Shown here: positions 1 to 15,000 of the stretch, one piece after another
Layout of the letters: each line of letters starts with the position of its first letter
How positions within the stretch are numbered: position 1 is the stretch's first letter
Source of the DNA: Caecitellus pseudoparvulus
Lineage: Eukaryota; Bigyra: Bicosoecida
Assembly: GCA_965644315.1 (NCBI GenBank)
Contig: CBFFRQ010000018.1
Location: forward strand, 62,001-126,000
Reading direction: 5' to 3'
DNA length: 64,000 nucleotides
Program-made: the position numbers and the translations under genes
The notes under the pieces: generated by a model
Told to the model about the DNA's origin: nothing
Database searches by the model: none
Seen by the model: the letters and a program-made list of their open reading frames with translations, nothing else

Positions 1-3000
1 CCGCTGAAGTACAGCAGCGCAGGTGATTTGGTGCTGTCAATCGAAAGCACCCTTCCTTCTGGTGCTGGAAGCTACACCGCAGCTGCTGGTGGCCCAGAGT
101 CATTCGCAGAGGGAAAAGAAGAACAACCGACGGAGCAACCTGAAGGGAAACAGGTGGATGGCCCTCCCGCCCAAAGTGCTTCAGCTTCCGTGCCTCCCTC
201 AGCCATCAATGACATCGAGCGTCAGTACACGAAATCAGCCATCGTAACGGGCGCTTCTCTCTCCCGGCTGTTCGAAAAGGCGGGCCACCCAGTGGAGCGG
301 CACGCTCTCGAGGAAGCCTTGCAGTCAACTGGTGCTGGGAAAACCAAGCGCCTGTCCATCGCGACGGTGATTGACGTGTACAAAGAAACACAACGACTGG
401 CCCCAACCCCAGGCTCTTCCCCAGCCAGGGATGGGTCGGCGCCATTTGGAAACAAAGCAGACTCTCATGCACGCGGGGGCGGTGGCGACTTGCGCGAGGG
501 CGACGCAGTGGAGGGCAACTTCCGTGGGCGGGGAAAGTGGTACCCAGGCCGCATCCACCGTGTGAACCCTGACGGCACATTCCACGTGAAGTATGCTGAC
601 GGGGATGAGGAGATGTTTGCGCCCAGTCACCGCGTGCGTGCGGCGGGTGGTGCGCAGGGCGGGACACCAGGGCCTGGTCATGGAGGGAGTGGTGGCGGGG
701 GCGGGGGCGACTTGCGCGAGGGCGACGCAGTGGAAGGCAACTTCCGTGGGCGGGGAAAGTGGTACCCAGGCCGCATCCACCGTGTGAACCCTGACGGCAC
801 ATTCCACGTGAAGTATGCTGACGGGGATGAGGAGATGTTTGCGCCCAGTCACCGCGTGCGTGCGGCGGGTGGTGCGCAGGGCGGGACACCAGGGCCTGGT
901 CATGGAGGGAGTGGTGGCGGGGGCGGGGGCGACTTGCGCGAGGGCGACGCAGTGGAAGGCAACTTCCGTGGGCGGGGAAAGTGGTACCCAGGCCGCATCC
1001 ACCGTGTGAACCCTGACGGCACATTCCACGTGAAGTATGCTGACGGGGATGAGGAGATGTTTGCGCCCAGTCACCGCGTGCGTGCGGCGGGTGGTGCGCA
1101 GGGCGGGACACCAGGGCCTGGTCATGGAGGGAGTGGTGGCGGGGGCGGGGGCGACTTGCGCGAGGGCGACGCAGTGGAAGGCAACTTCCGTGGGCGGGGA
1201 AAGTGGTACCCAGGCCGCATCCACCGTGTGAACCCTGACGGCACATTCCACGTGAAGTATGCTGACGGGGATGAGGAGATGTTTGCGCCCAGTCACCGCG
1301 TGCGTGCGGCGGGTGGTGCGCAGGGCGGGACACCAGGGCCTGGTCATGGAGGGAGTGGTGGCGGGGGCGGGGGCGACTTGCGCGAGGGCGACGCAGTGGA
1401 AGGCAAGGCGTCTGAGACTGAGAAGCCTGCCCGTTCTGATGGGGGTTTTACTGTGCAGTCGCAGGGTCCAGACATGGACGATGAATCATGGCGAAACGAG
1501 GGCTGGGTACATAGAATGGGTGCAACCCTGCTTTCTAAGGTAGAAGATGCTTTCTTTAGGTACTCCTCGAGCATATCTCGAGAAGTGGAAGCGCGGCGAA
1601 ACAGGAAAAGCCTTCCGCCACTTCCACATCGAGGTCGCGTGCTGGCGGTTCGACAGCTTCCTTCGGCACTTAAGGACACTGGGCGGCGTATCACCAGCTC
1701 AAGGCTGCTCGGATGGATGGACATGTTTGGCTTCGATACCAACGATGTCCTGTCTTTGTCTGAGTTTGCTCGTGCCTTTGACTTTTTGTTCGTTTCAGGG
1801 GAGGATGTCGGGAAAGCTGCTGACGCAGTCGAGCATGTTTGGCGTCCAGTTCCGAAGGCCGCCGATACCCAGCATACTAGCACAATCGCCCCAAAGATGC
1901 ATGCAGATGTAGCTGCCCTGAGCGTGTCTGCTGCAGCTGCACGTGTGCTGGTCTCGTATGGGCCAGCGTCAAGTCACGGGGAATCAGATGAAGTTGTGTC
2001 TGACATGCTTCGCGCTGTTGCAGCAGGACGCAGCGCAGCAGAAAGCAGGGCACTGGAAACAGCGTTTGACTTCTTCAAGCGAGCTGACGCGCCTGGGGCC
2101 GCACCTTTGTCCATTCCAGTGGCTGAAATCCCAAGCTTGTTGTCTAGTCTCAAGCGAAGGAAGGGGCTGGCAAGGGATGTGGCTGCTCAAGCAGACCTGG
2201 TTGATAGGCTGGAAGCAAGGGGAGTGAGTACTGCGCATGTGAACTTCTGGGAGTGGCTGACGGTGTTTGGATATGTCATTGAAGAAGCAGGCGCCGTAGT
2301 GTCCCGCACGGTGGAGGCTGCTGTTCAGCAGCTTCGCTTCTCTGCCTCAACTCAGGAGATGCGGACGTGCATGCAGACGGTGCTGCAGTACTTGAATGAT
2401 GCCTTGGATCACCCACATTCCAGCTCTTGGTGGAAGATCAACACGAATGACGCTGTGTTCAACAGTGATGTCGCGAGATTGGGAGGCGGCTACTTGCTTG
2501 TCAAGGCATGCGGATTTACCGAGCAGTATGTGGAAGGAAGCACGTGGCTCTTGCTCCGGGCTGGCTTTGACATCTCCGGGATCCCTAAGCCAAGCTTGAG
2601 CCTGCAGGACCGGAGGCTTCTTGCAGCACGGCGGCGGGAATTGGAAGGTGCCATTGCAGAGCTCGATGACGGGATGCCGACTCCGGCTGGGGTCTTGCGC
2701 TCGATGGTGCATTGTGGTGGGCTTGATGCTGCGCTGGCAGGGGGGTCATTACTTCTCCAGTATGTGGACAATGTCTTGAGCAGTCCTGGCAAGGACAAAT
2801 TTTGGACCATCAGTGGTGAGAACGTCGTGCTGCAGCGCCGTCTCTTGCGCTTGGGCCGCGGAGTTGCCGTGGCCGGGCTGAAGTCTGCAGGTTTCGCGCC
2901 TTGCATCTCGCAAGAAGCTGGCTCCACTGCCTCACCAGTTTTCACTTTGATCGGGAATCCCCAAGATGAAGCTGCAAGTGGCTTCAAGTTCCCGGTCATT

Positions 3001-6000
3001 CCCGAAGACGTGCTTCAGAGACTGTGGCACCGCCGGGGGGTGTTCAAGCAAGAGCTCGCTTGTCTGGCGCGACTTCAGCGCGATGGCCAAGACTCCATGG
3101 GCCCTGGGTTTGGAAGCTACAGCCCAGAAGCGCTGAGCATGGACCCAGGCGTTGTCAAGACGCAAGGTCGGCCCAACTTTGCCGCTGATGCGGGCAAAGC
3201 TGCTCCAATGGGCCACAACAAGCAGTCTGGAACCAGCTTGCCGAAGAGAGGGGCCCAAGCCAGTGAGCGTAAGGGACACAGGCAAGACCTTGCCGCTTCT
3301 GTTGCTGTCGGGCTGGCTGCTGCCGCTGATGCGATGTCCGGATCCGCGCTGCACGGCCGCCCCGCAACGCAGCACGCGCTGCCCGCTGAGCGATTGGATG
3401 TCACTGCCCTGCCTGTCCAGCGGGACCAAGTCCGGGCTGCGCGAGAGGTATTTCGATCACTCTGCCCACCAGGTTCTACGTTAGTATCTGCGGCAGACCT
3501 GCGCAAACATGCTGCATTGCAGGGCGACGCAGCTGGTGAGAAGAGCGCCGGCGAGCTGATCGCAGCTCTGGATGCAGACCAGGACGGAAAGGTTTCTCTG
3601 TTTGACTTCGTCAAGTCAACCTCTGTAGCTTTGCTCGTGCCTGGGGTGGGGTCTGGAGAGCTTGACAGTGCTGCTGCGGCTGACTTCCTGACTTTGCTTC
3701 CTGGCCCGGGCGTGCTCAGCGCTGTGGGGACGTTGCGTCTGATGGCATCGCCAGCAGAATGTGTGCAAGTGCTGCTTGGAGCCCAAAGTGTCGTGCAGCA
3801 GCTGATAGCTGCTGCCTCTTCCAGTGCAGACTGGAGCTTTCACGCCCGAGTGCCAGGACCCGATGAGCGAGCCCCGCCACGGTGGACTTCGCAGGCGACT
3901 CCATTGCCAGCTGCTCTGCTTCGAACACCCTGGGCATCGCTGATTATGCGTACCATTGGGCTCGTTCCAATTATCCCACCTGGCACAGGCCGCGTGGCTA
4001 CCTGGCAGGCTGCAGCGCGATCTCAGGGGGGGCACATCCTCCTGAGGTTCATGGGCGATGCATCTGAGCGCTGGAAGCAGATCCCGTCGGCTCTCTTGTC
4101 CAAGCTGCAGCAGCTGCTCGTGAGCTTGAAAAAACACCGAGTTATTCTGCAGTTGGGCTCCCTGCCTCATGTTGCAGCAGTCACTGCTGCTGTAAGAACA
4201 CTGGCCATGTCAGCTGAGGAGCTTGATAGCCTAAACCACGACTCCAAGCCAGTGCTCCCAGATGGGTCGATCCCGAGTGTGGAAGGATCCAGTCAAGACA
4301 CCATGCTGAGTATGTACACGGCCTTGAAGACACTGTCAGCATACTTGTCGAACGTGACTCGACGGCCTGATGAGCCCCTGTACCGCCGGGTGAACCCCCG
4401 CAACACAGCCTTCCAGCAGCGCATGAAAGACATCCCCATGCCAGGTGCATGGGTGTGCCCACCGGTGCCAGGTTCAGTGCGTGTCCTTGGTGAGCACTTG
4501 CTTGTCGCGGCTGGCTGGGTCGACTGCGCTGATGGCACTCTCGTGCTGCCGGCGAGCGTAGATTTGGGGACACTGAGCGCCCGCTGTCTTGAGCTGCAAG
4601 CAACGCTGAGAGCGTTGAAGCCCCTTGTAAAGCAAGCCAGGTCAAAGTCTGACAGCCAAGCCAGTCAAGGTGGCGAACTGACGCTTTCACGTGACCCTGT
4701 GCGAAGCAACCGTGGGGAACAGCACTCAGGTTTCCATTCTGCTCCGCCAACATCCTCTGATGTAACCCTGCGTGAGGAAGCGAGAAGCACAGCAGCAGAG
4801 GAGCAAGTGTCCGATTTGTCAGCTGCACAGCACAAACGAGGTGCTCTTGTGGCACGGGCTCAGTCTGACAGAATTCGGAGTCTGGAGGCAGAAGTGGCTT
4901 CACTCCAGGAACAGCTACACGCCAGAGTGCCCGACAAGGCTGCTGCCGTGCTCCGCAGTATGCGTGCAAGTGATCGAGCCCAAGTCCTTAAGCTGCTCAA
5001 GGCCGCCGGAATGGGTCGGATGCCCGAGCCTGACAGCCTTAGCCTTGCCGGCGTTGATTCCTTGCTTCAGCAGGCGCCAAAAGCCGGCTTGTACGATGGC
5101 GCCACACCTGCCTCGGCAGCGACTCTTTCAACTTCTTCCCTGCACCGAGATGCTAGCAAGGGCACCACAGCCTTGAGCACGACGCTGGACACGCGTCAGA
5201 GGGCTGGAAGCTCGACACGTGCAACCCGCCCCTCCGCCAGCTCAAGGAGTGCTGCCCCGCTTTCACAGCCCACATTCCTGACGACCCATGCGCCAGCAGG
5301 GGACGTGCAGGTTGCACTGCAGTCTTTGGCCTTGTCTGTGCTGCGACGCAGTGCAAAGCTCTCCAAATCACGAGCGAAGCGCAGAGGCAGAGGTCGAAAG
5401 GCAGCGCTACAACCTCGCAGGATCCGAGGCACACCCAGCGCTGAGCCTCCCACAACAGACCTTGTCTCAGCAAAGTCATCTTCGGGATCTGCTGCTGCCT
5501 TGCTCGAGGTTGCTGGGGACGGAGAGACACTCCCAGTGCAGCTCGGGGAGAGGGTTCGGATTGGAGCTGAAGGGCAAGAGGAAGAGGCATTTGTGACTGG
5601 AGTGGACCAGCAGTCTCAGATTGTGCAGCTTGACCGCCCTCTTACCTTTGACCACCCAATGGGCACACCGCTGGTGCTGATCGCCACTCCTGCCGCACAA
5701 AAGCAAGATTTCTTGAGAAAAGATCTAAAAGGTATGGTGGCTGCGGTGCTTGACCACGCCATTGGCGTGGCTGTGCAGCGTGGTGAGGCCAGCCGCACGT
5801 CCGCAAGCCTTACAAACTCCTTCCAAACGCGGTTGATCCCTAAAGTGGGGCTCTTTCCCACTGAGCTCACGAGGACCACAGCTGGTGCAGGTGCCAAGCT
5901 ATTTCTTGGACGTGGGGGTCCATCGTGGGCGATGGAGGACGCCTCTTGGGGCACTGCTGCTTGTTCATGGGACAGCCCAGTGGAGATGGCAGCAGGCGCA

Positions 6001-9000
6001 TTTTTTGATGCCCTCGACTTCCATGCAACGGACAGCCTTTCTCTTCAGCGTCTTGCTTCAGCTCTATCCGGTGGCCATGTCCCCCATGTTGCAGGCGTCC
6101 CGCCCTTCTTTCAACCTGCGAGCATTCTGCATCTGCTGCGGTCAAGTGTTGGTTCGGGCGGCAGCTCCTTGGCTTGTGAAGCAGGCTCTCTCGAAACCAG
6201 CGCTCTGAACCAGACGCCCGATCAAGTCTCCTCTGCACTCATTGCGTCGTGGCGCTCGATGAACACGCAGCACTCGTGCCTTTCGCACAGCGAGCATGCC
6301 CTGCGCGCTTGGGCGGTGGAGCACTCGAGCCTGGACCGCAACCAGTTCGTCGGTCTGTATTCCCGCGTACGAAGCTTGGCTTCGGGCACCCAAGCGGCGC
6401 AGCTGACACCGCTGCCTTGCTCGGGAGAGTCAGTCCGCACACTGCAGCGCGTGCTGCATGACGAGACTCGCCTGGCGCGCGAGCTGTGCGGATGTGCTCT
6501 TGACGACACCATGCTGGGACAGCTTGCATCTGGCTTCGCTGCAGTGTGCGCCAATGTAAACTACGGTGTGGTTGTCGATTCCAGCTGGAAAAGAGTGGGG
6601 CCCCAGATGTCTCTGCCACTCAAGGCGGTTGCAGCTGTCATTTGGGAGTGCGATGGGGTCCAAGTTCCAGCCACAGCGCTTGAGCAAGGCGCCGCAGCAG
6701 CCATTGGGGAGATCGCTTGCGCACCCAGTACTCTGCTCGACACAGATGATGGTCTACACGCCTCTCCAGTACAGGGAATAACTTTCTCTGCGTTCGTTCA
6801 GCTTCGGCAAGAGCTCATCGATGTTAGCACAGCTGCGGTGGAGGCCCACTGTGCAGAGCCCTGGCAAGCGGGCTTTGCTCAAGGCAGTGATGCTGCTTGG
6901 CCGAAGTACGCGCCTAGGCGAGCTGCCTTACGTGAGAGACTGCGCAAAGCATTCAACGCGTGTGCCCGCCAAGGAGTTCGAGCAATGACTTCGTCAGAGT
7001 TGATCAGTATGCTCAGTCGCTCGCATGAGGGAGCGTCCATGCTGGACAGCTGTACCATTCCAGGCTGCTCTGAATCCCTGCGCACCTCTCTTGAGAGATT
7101 CAGCTCGCGCCTCACTTGGGGCGCCCTCGCTTGCTTCATTCGACATCCTGCCTTCTCACAGTCTAGCATTCAGTGCTCGCCACCGCGCCTTTCAGCCCCT
7201 TCCCTGCCTGGAACTCCCACCCACACTGCAGTGTGTTCCGAGGCAGGATTGAAGGCTTGCATGACGGAGCAAGGCGAGCTTGTCATCTCCAGACTGGACA
7301 CTCCCGAACACGTGCACGTCAATCTGCAAGGATTCCTGCCCAACCCCGTCCAGCCAGGTGCTGTCTGCATTGTCTGGTCCTACCCCCAGGCAGCCACAGG
7401 CACCCCACAGCTTTGGGTAATCGTGAGTGGTGTAAACTGCATCCAAGTGGACCCAGGCTCAGGGTCAGTCGCTGGCATTACCAAACTCAACGGTGTGCCT
7501 GAGCACGCTGCCAGTAACAGCTCACAAATCATGCACAGGGGCCAGCCGTTAGCAAGTATGTGTGTCTGGTTTGAGCACTTTCTTCTTATTTCGTGGGTGC
7601 CAACGACAGGCGCGCTGCGCGTGCACTGCTTGCTCTCAGGAAACCTGGTTGGCATCGCTGAATGCCAACCAAAGGCGCGAGCAGGGCCACTGTGCATCTT
7701 GACACACTTGGAGTGCTTGGTCGTGGGGCATATCGGGCGTTTGGACTTCTGGGATTTGAGGCCAGCTTTGAAGGCAGCCGCAGATGCCCGTACCGCTCTC
7801 CAACGTGGCGATGCACCAAGCGCCCCAGCCACAGTGACTTGCCTTACTTCTGCCGAGAGTCCGCAGTGGAGGGCTGTGGCACACCCACCTGAAGTTGTGG
7901 CCTTGAGTTTCAGCGAGCCAGCTTGCTGCCTTGCTGTCTTAGATGCAGCGGGGGAGCTCCACACCTGGGATGTGTATGCTCCCCTGCATCGTATGGCTTC
8001 GCCTGCCAGCGCTTTGCACCTCACAAGGCACGATTCCCTGCGTGACACGAGTGAAGACTCATGTGATTGGTTGGGCACCGATGCCCCCCTTTCCGAACCT
8101 GAGGCAGTGGAGATGCAGCAAGCCGTCCCCCTTCGGTACTGTGGGGTTGTTAACACGGGCGGCTGCGTCGCAGGACTGAGCGGCATTCTCATTCCGAGCT
8201 CAGGCGGCAGCTCAGGTTTCCAACCACAAGACTGGATGGCCAAGTTGCAACGAATCACTGCGAAAGCTCAGTCTGCACCCCGTGGCTCCCTCCACGAGGG
8301 TGCAATCTACATTTTTTCTGATGGCACTGTGCGTGCCATTGACGCTCCGCATCTGTGCCCAGAATTGATCACGCTCCACTGTCCAGCTGCTCTTTTCCAG
8401 AGCCAAGTGAGCACTCGTCACGTGAGCGAATCAGGCGCTCGGTTGCAGGCCTCGTTCGCCGCATTGCTCAAAGTGCACCGCCAGCGGGCACTGATTCAGC
8501 GCGTGGTGCTTGTGGCAGCATCGTCAGTGCCTCTTTCGATGCTGGCAGACTCTCTCCTCATGCCGACAGTCGGCACTGATGCTGGTGGGTGGAGAGGTGA
8601 GGTGCCGACCTGCCTGGCTTCCGAATCGGACCTCAAAGCTGCCCTGTTGCGTGTCCACCTTGCGTGCAGCGCCCCAGCTCCAGTCCCAGAAGAGGACGTG
8701 GGTGAACGGCAACTGCATGAGATTGCAGAGCAGAAGACGTACGGTGAGGCAACAGCCGGGCCGTACGTGGAAGTTGTGTACACACCCGGTGACGGCCCGG
8801 AGGAGTGTATGAGGCCTGCCCAGAGAAACAGGGATGCAGTTGGCGGCAAGTGCATTGGGTATCTCAAGCAAGTGGTTGATTCCACGGCGTACGTTTCCCT
8901 CGCGCACGTTGCAGAAGAACTGCATATTGCTGTGGATGAGGTGTCTGTGCTAGGCATGCACTCGGTGTCACGAGCCGCCCGGGCTGGGGACTGGGTCCTG

Positions 9001-12000
9001 CTGGATGCCCCAGACGAACTCTTGGATCAGTACCCTGTCTTGCGGCACTGCGACCCCAGGACAGCTGGTTTACCTGCCCCACGTTGTGACAGCAAGACAA
9101 GCGCGCTGCTGGGCGTCACGTTAGATGATGGTCAGTGCCTGCTTCTCGCCTTGAATCGCATGGCGATCTCGCGAAGCGTGGTCTCTCTGACCCAGCAGCT
9201 CTCAGAGTCTGAAGTTGGTGCCGCGGTTAGTGCTGCAGCCACTCTCAGCGCGCAAGACCTGCTCTTGTGCTTCCACGAATCGTCTTCGCTGAGCTGGAAC
9301 CTGTCTCAGATTCGCGGGCTTGCCAGCCTTGCTGCCTTGGAGTGTTCTTCGCTTGCTTCACGGTGGCGGCATGCGCCCGATGGTGAATTGAGCGTGGCTT
9401 CAGCTCTTCAGCTGCAGCGGGACTTCTCCGCAGCGCTGCAGCTCACTGTGGCCTGTGCGTCAGCTCCTCGCTGGGTGCAAGAGGGACTCTTGCCCCACGC
9501 CATGTACACTGCCCTGCAACTTGCGTTCAAGCCAGGTACAAACGTGGCGAGGCTCTTGGCGACTTTGACGAGTGTGGTTGCTGCATTTCCTCCCCTCCAG
9601 GCTGCCTGCGCACCCTTTGTTGGACTGCAGTCAAATCCCTCAAAGTCCGGCGCCCCGCTGCGTGATAGTTTGACCCATACCTCCATGGAAGCATGCCGCC
9701 TTTCCTTCTGTCATGACGAAGTGGAGAGCGCGGAAGATGCCGAAGTGTATGCTGCACTGTGGGGACGGCTGCGAAGTGCTATCCTGCGCTGCGCGTCGGC
9801 CCCGCAGCAAAGCCCTGCGGCGGACATCAGTGCACCTGTTCATGTGCGCTGGCAAGTTTTGAAGCAAGCTGCAGCGGAATGTGTCCTTCCACCAGCGTTG
9901 AGTGGTGGGCATGGCCCCTCAATTTGTTGGGATGCAGTCGCTGCCTTGCAGAAGTACCTGCCATCCGCCGTCCCCCACCCACAGTGGCAGCATCTCGCAT
10001 CGAGCTCTACAAATGCCATGCAGACAAGCCGTGCACTGGCACTGGGGCCGTTCTCTGCCACCGTGCCCGCAGGCGGCGATTGGCCAGCTGCCTCTGCCTC
10101 CCAACTTCTGCCCCTTGAGCACCAACTTGAGGTGGTGTCTGCCCTGCAGCCAGTTGAGCTGGCAGAGGCCGCGCTACTTCGAACACACTCCTTGACGCTC
10201 ACGGCCGCGGAATGGCTGGCAGCCCCGGGGGGACTTGCAGCAGTATTGGTGGGACAGGAGTGCGTCCAAGAAGCCCCTGACGGCGCACAAGGGCAGCCCT
10301 CGGTCGGGCCTGAACATTCGACGCCTGCTCACAGTCTTCTCGTACAGCACTTTGCAATTCCGGCCGCCGACTTGCTAAACTGTTTGGCTTGCCCCCAACA
10401 TCAACGTCTACAAGTGGTGCCTGCTGGAGATAGCCTCAGTCGTCTACTGACTTGCCTTTCCATCGCAGAGGTGGTTCTCTGCGATGCTCCCGCTGATGCG
10501 GCTGCAAGCAGAGCTGCGAGAAGTGGCAGCGTGCGTTCTGGAAACGAAGGCCTGTCACTGCGGCAGTTTGAGCGATTGTGGCTGCACCTGGCTGATGATG
10601 CACGCGCTGAGGGGCGGGACTTCTTCCTCTCGGTGAAGAGCTTAGATGTACTGGCTTGTCTCGTTCTCTTGCACTCTGCGAGCGCAGGTGCGCCCCCGCT
10701 CTCTGCACACCAAGAAGAGAAGCTTCATGAAGAGAAACTCGCAGATCTGGCCTGCCAGGTCTTCGCATCGTTGCTTCGTCGGCTCGCGAGTGACCCATTC
10801 GTGGAAGGGCAGCCTGCAGCCTTTCGGCTCAGCTGCTCCGCTGCCGTGCTCAGCGCTGCCGGTGCCCTCGCCACAGGCAAGGCGTTCGGACTTGACCAAC
10901 ATGTCCAAGCTGCTGAAGATGGGGACGATTTGCAGCAAGAGCGGTGTGTGACTCCCGCGACGTTGGCATCGGGCGCTGCCCTGCTTCGATTTTTGGTCGG
11001 GCGAGATGGCATGGGTGGCATGGCTGCCCCCAATGTGTCTTACCTGCTGCAGCATCCGGGTGTTTTCACTGTAGGGGCACACCCCCACGAGGTGCAAGAT
11101 AGGGCGGCAGGGACTCCACCTGTTGCTTCCTTCTATTTTGGCTTCTTGCCGGCGAGGGGTCGCACCGTTGACGATAGCCCACCACCAGACCGTGCAGGTA
11201 CAGAAGCCATTGCTGGGCTGCTTGCGGCGGCACAATCAGTGCACTCAGGAGAGGCACCAGCACAGGCACTGGCTGCTTGGTTTCCTGGGGCAGCTCCGAG
11301 CAGTAGTTCGGTGCTGCGCAGCTCTGTGTGGCTCGCCGAGGCTGCAGACGTGGCGGAGGGTCTTCGCCAACTAATGCTGGGCGTCCACCTCAACCAGATC
11401 CATGCACAGCGGACGGGGGCAGCAAAGGCACGGCAGACCATCCGAGCAGCTCTCTCAGCCTGGCTTCCGAGCACGACTGCAAAGTCACGTGGCTCACCGT
11501 CCCTCTCACTGGACAAACTTGCGCTCGTGGAGGACTTTGCCCTGGTGGACTCGCTTGTGCCCCTTCTTGCGAGCCCTGACCAGCATGTGCGTGCAGCTGT
11601 CCTCTTGACAGCCAAAGACATAGCCCAAGCCTCTGAGCGTGCCCATCACACGGAGAAGTCCGGTGCCTCTTTGCCCGTCGGGGCAGTGCCGCCTTCGGCG
11701 GTGCGGCGGCTACTCAGGCCTTTCTTGACCCCACAAGCGGTGCATGGTGTGACCCAACGTGTGAAGCTGAGCATGCCGGGCACTGCAGCTAGACACCTCG
11801 GCGACGATGGCGCCGCTGTTCAGGCGGCCATCGCCTGCTTGTGTGGCATCGCTCGGAGCGGCATGGCGGACGCCGCCACATGGCTCGCCTGTGATGTGCC
11901 CAGCACCCTCGAGCTGGCGGCACACAAAGGAGACCCTTCCTGGCGACGAGACGCCGAGCAACTGCACGAAGACTTGCAGTCGGGTGCCTTGATTCCTGCT

Positions 12001-15000
12001 CTCGCTGGTCTTTTGCCGCGCAGCACCGGTCCCTCAACGGTGAGCGAGGGCGGGGAGGTCCAGAGTCTTGAGGAAGTGGTCGCGCTGCTGCGCACTGTTT
12101 TGGTCAGCTTCTCTGACGCTGGGCTTGGCGAAGTGCTTGGCCTCACTGTTGCTGAAGCGACAGGTGGACACACAGCCTTTTCTCCCGCATCTGAAGCGCC
12201 TTTGATTGGCTTGAGTATGGCCGAAGATGACCGTAGCACGTTTGCCGAGTGCCTCCTACCTGCAGTGGCAGGGATGCCGGCAGTGATGCACCTTCTCTCC
12301 GTCGCGCTTGCGGAGGAAGCTGCATCGGTGGCCAACCATTTTGCGGTGCACGAGAGTGCCCTGCGCAGCGTAAAGCTTGCCGCGGTATCACTCGCGTGCA
12401 CGCCGTCAACTGCGCCACCCACCGTTGACACGGCGCTGCAAACGGTGCCACCCATTCCTCAACACCGCAGCCTTCTTCACCGCGCCATTGCGATGCTGTG
12501 GGAACTGGCCGATGTTTCTTGGCGTGGGTTGCTTAACATGGCTCCTGAGACTCATGTTGCTGGCGTCGCAGCGTCATTCGTCACGCGATGGCTCGACTGG
12601 GTGCGTTGGTCCCAAGCACAGGGACCCATGCACTCCGCATTTGTCCTGTGCTGCAGCGCGGGTGCGGAACACACCCTGCAGCCCTGCACGCAAAGACTAC
12701 AGTGGCTCATGCACATGGCGTCACAGCGCTTGCCTTGGGTCCTTTCCATTGCGTGCCCGGCTCGATTGGTGCAAGTGCACATGGTGGACGTCGTATCAGC
12801 CACACTTCAAGGCATCGTGAGCTTAAGGAATGGACGGCTCCCTGAGTTGGCGCAGGCGGGCGCGCCCCAGCACATTGATATGGCGTTCACCGTTCAAGAA
12901 CTCCGTGGAGTACTGGCAGCACAAGGACTACAGGACCCTCTGGCCAATGTCTGGGCTGTGACTGAGTGGGGTATAGAGTGGACACTGCTCGGGGCCTGTA
13001 TGGGGTGGCAAGGCAGTAGCCCAGCCCCCGATGCCGTGAGGGGTGCTTCTGAGAGTCCCATGAGAGCCACTGCTTGCCACATGCTGCACGCACGGCTACA
13101 ACAAGACCACGACTTGGTGGTGCTGAGCCACAAACACGGAGCGGAACACATCCACTTGCCAGGCCTCCTGCCCAGAGCCATCGTAGGACGTGCCCAAGCG
13201 CTGCAGGCTTTCCTGGGCTTGCTCGAAACGTCTCCTTCCAGCCCTGTCACATCTTCCATGGTGGATTGCTTCAAGGCAAGCGGCGTGCTGCAGTGCATCG
13301 TTGGTGACTTGCTGTCCAGCCAAGTGCCTGTTTCAGTGGACTTCCACTTGGTTCCGGCAGACTTTGCTCCGTACAACGGCAGCTACCCTTTGCGGTACGA
13401 AGGTGTTGCGACCCTCGTCCAGCTGTGCAAGTCCTTGTTTGCTCAGTACTCATCTGCGAAAGCTTGCGTGGAGGCGCTGCCCTCGCCGCTGCAAGACGAC
13501 TTTCAACCTCGAGCGAGCGACGCACTGCACAAGCACTTGACACAGCTGATTTGCCAGGAACATTTGGCTCGAACAGAGCGCCACAGACTGTTCGAGTTCA
13601 AAGACCCGCAACTTGTAACGACAGTCGAGCACGTCATGCAGTGCCTTGTATCTTTAGGGAGCAGTCACATTCTGCGCATGCTCAGCGAAGCGGAGGTGAG
13701 CATCCCAGATCACTGGCTGCACCTGGATGCCTCTGGGCCAGGCAATGCTGTGCTGGTCACCGGTGCGCATTCTCTTGACCTGAGACCATGGCGAAACCGC
13801 TGCAGCCTCGTCGGTGCCTCCGAGCCCAGTAGCCTCCAGGCAGACGACGGTGGTGCAGCCCGACCGCCTCGACCACCGCGTGTGCCCGAAGTCGTGCTAC
13901 CTGGCCCTGGACACGCACCGCCGTCCCGGCGGCTGGCTGGCGTGGCCTTGCCTGTGCCCACGCAACCTGTGCGTGGTGACGGAGCCACCCCGCCTCCTCA
14001 TACGGGCATTACTCCGTCTGTTTTGCCGCCTTCCGACCGAAGCGACGTTGGTTCGAGACCTCGCCTTGTCCCTTCTGCAGACAGTGCTCCGCGCGTGCTG
14101 GGTGGCACAGGCTCTCGCGAAACGGCCCGAATTCTCGTATGGCTCCGTCCAAGCCATGCTGGGCCTGATGCTGCGACCCACGTTCGAGCCGTGCTTGAGG
14201 CTGTTCTGGCTGGTACGAGCACGGAAACTGGGGACCGCAAGCCCCACCGCGTGCACGAGGCGAGGGCTCACACTGCACCTCAAGATGGGGTTCCCTTCAG
14301 TGCAACCGGCATGTCAGAGCCGGGTCCTGGCACTGTGGTGGAGTGCAGTGCTAGCTTGGCGACTGCAGCTGCCCTGTGGCATGGGCTACAGCCAGAGCGG
14401 CTCGCTTCATTTGGCATGGTGCGGTGTGGGTTCCTGGGGGTAGGCATTGAAGGGTTTCGGCCCATTGACTTGTCGGCCGTGGCGCCTGAAGAGGACCTTG
14501 AGCAAGGCTCAGCCAGCGGCCATGAGGGTGAGGCAGGCCGTGCCCACCCACGCCCCCCCACTGACAGCTCTGCTACGAGCACCCACCCAGCAACTCTTGA
14601 GACCAGTGTCGCTAAGGCTGGAGATGTGCTGGATCACTTGGCCGAGGGGATCGTCCCCGTCAAGGCCGCGTTTGATGCGCAACTCCGCAGTGTCCTGCAG
14701 CAGCATGATGCCTTGCAGGCTTCCTTGCGTGACCTTCGAACTGCGGCAATGATGAAGCGCGGCCGTCGCTCCGAGGCGGCGGACGCCGAGTCCAACATGG
14801 CCAAGCTTGAGGCCCAGCTGTCTGTGCTTTCCCCAGCAGTCGGCGGAGAAAGGCAGCCCCGACTGCCAGCAGCCCACGCTGCAGAGGCCCTGCAGACTTT
14901 GGGTTTAGACCCTTCCAATGTGTTTGGCACGACAGGGGAACACTCTCCACGCACATTCTTCGGCTTCTTGGTTGATGTGGAAACGTGCCTCCTCGCAGCA

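Noticed and set aside
28-30. TTG at base 28 as the start of the giant protein, and similar TTG/GTG starts elsewhere
   Set aside because: Eukaryotic initiation at TTG is not credible. The frame is open to base 1, so the gene is simply truncated by the window.
206-1347. Long antisense open frames (over 300 codons) across the 222-bp repeats
   Set aside because: They follow directly from a stop-free repeat unit in GC-rich DNA. The sense frame continues into a 16-kb gene with recognisable domains.
487-1406. Regular repeats as a possible CRISPR array
   Set aside because: The units are 222-bp coding repeats with no unique spacers, in a eukaryotic gene.
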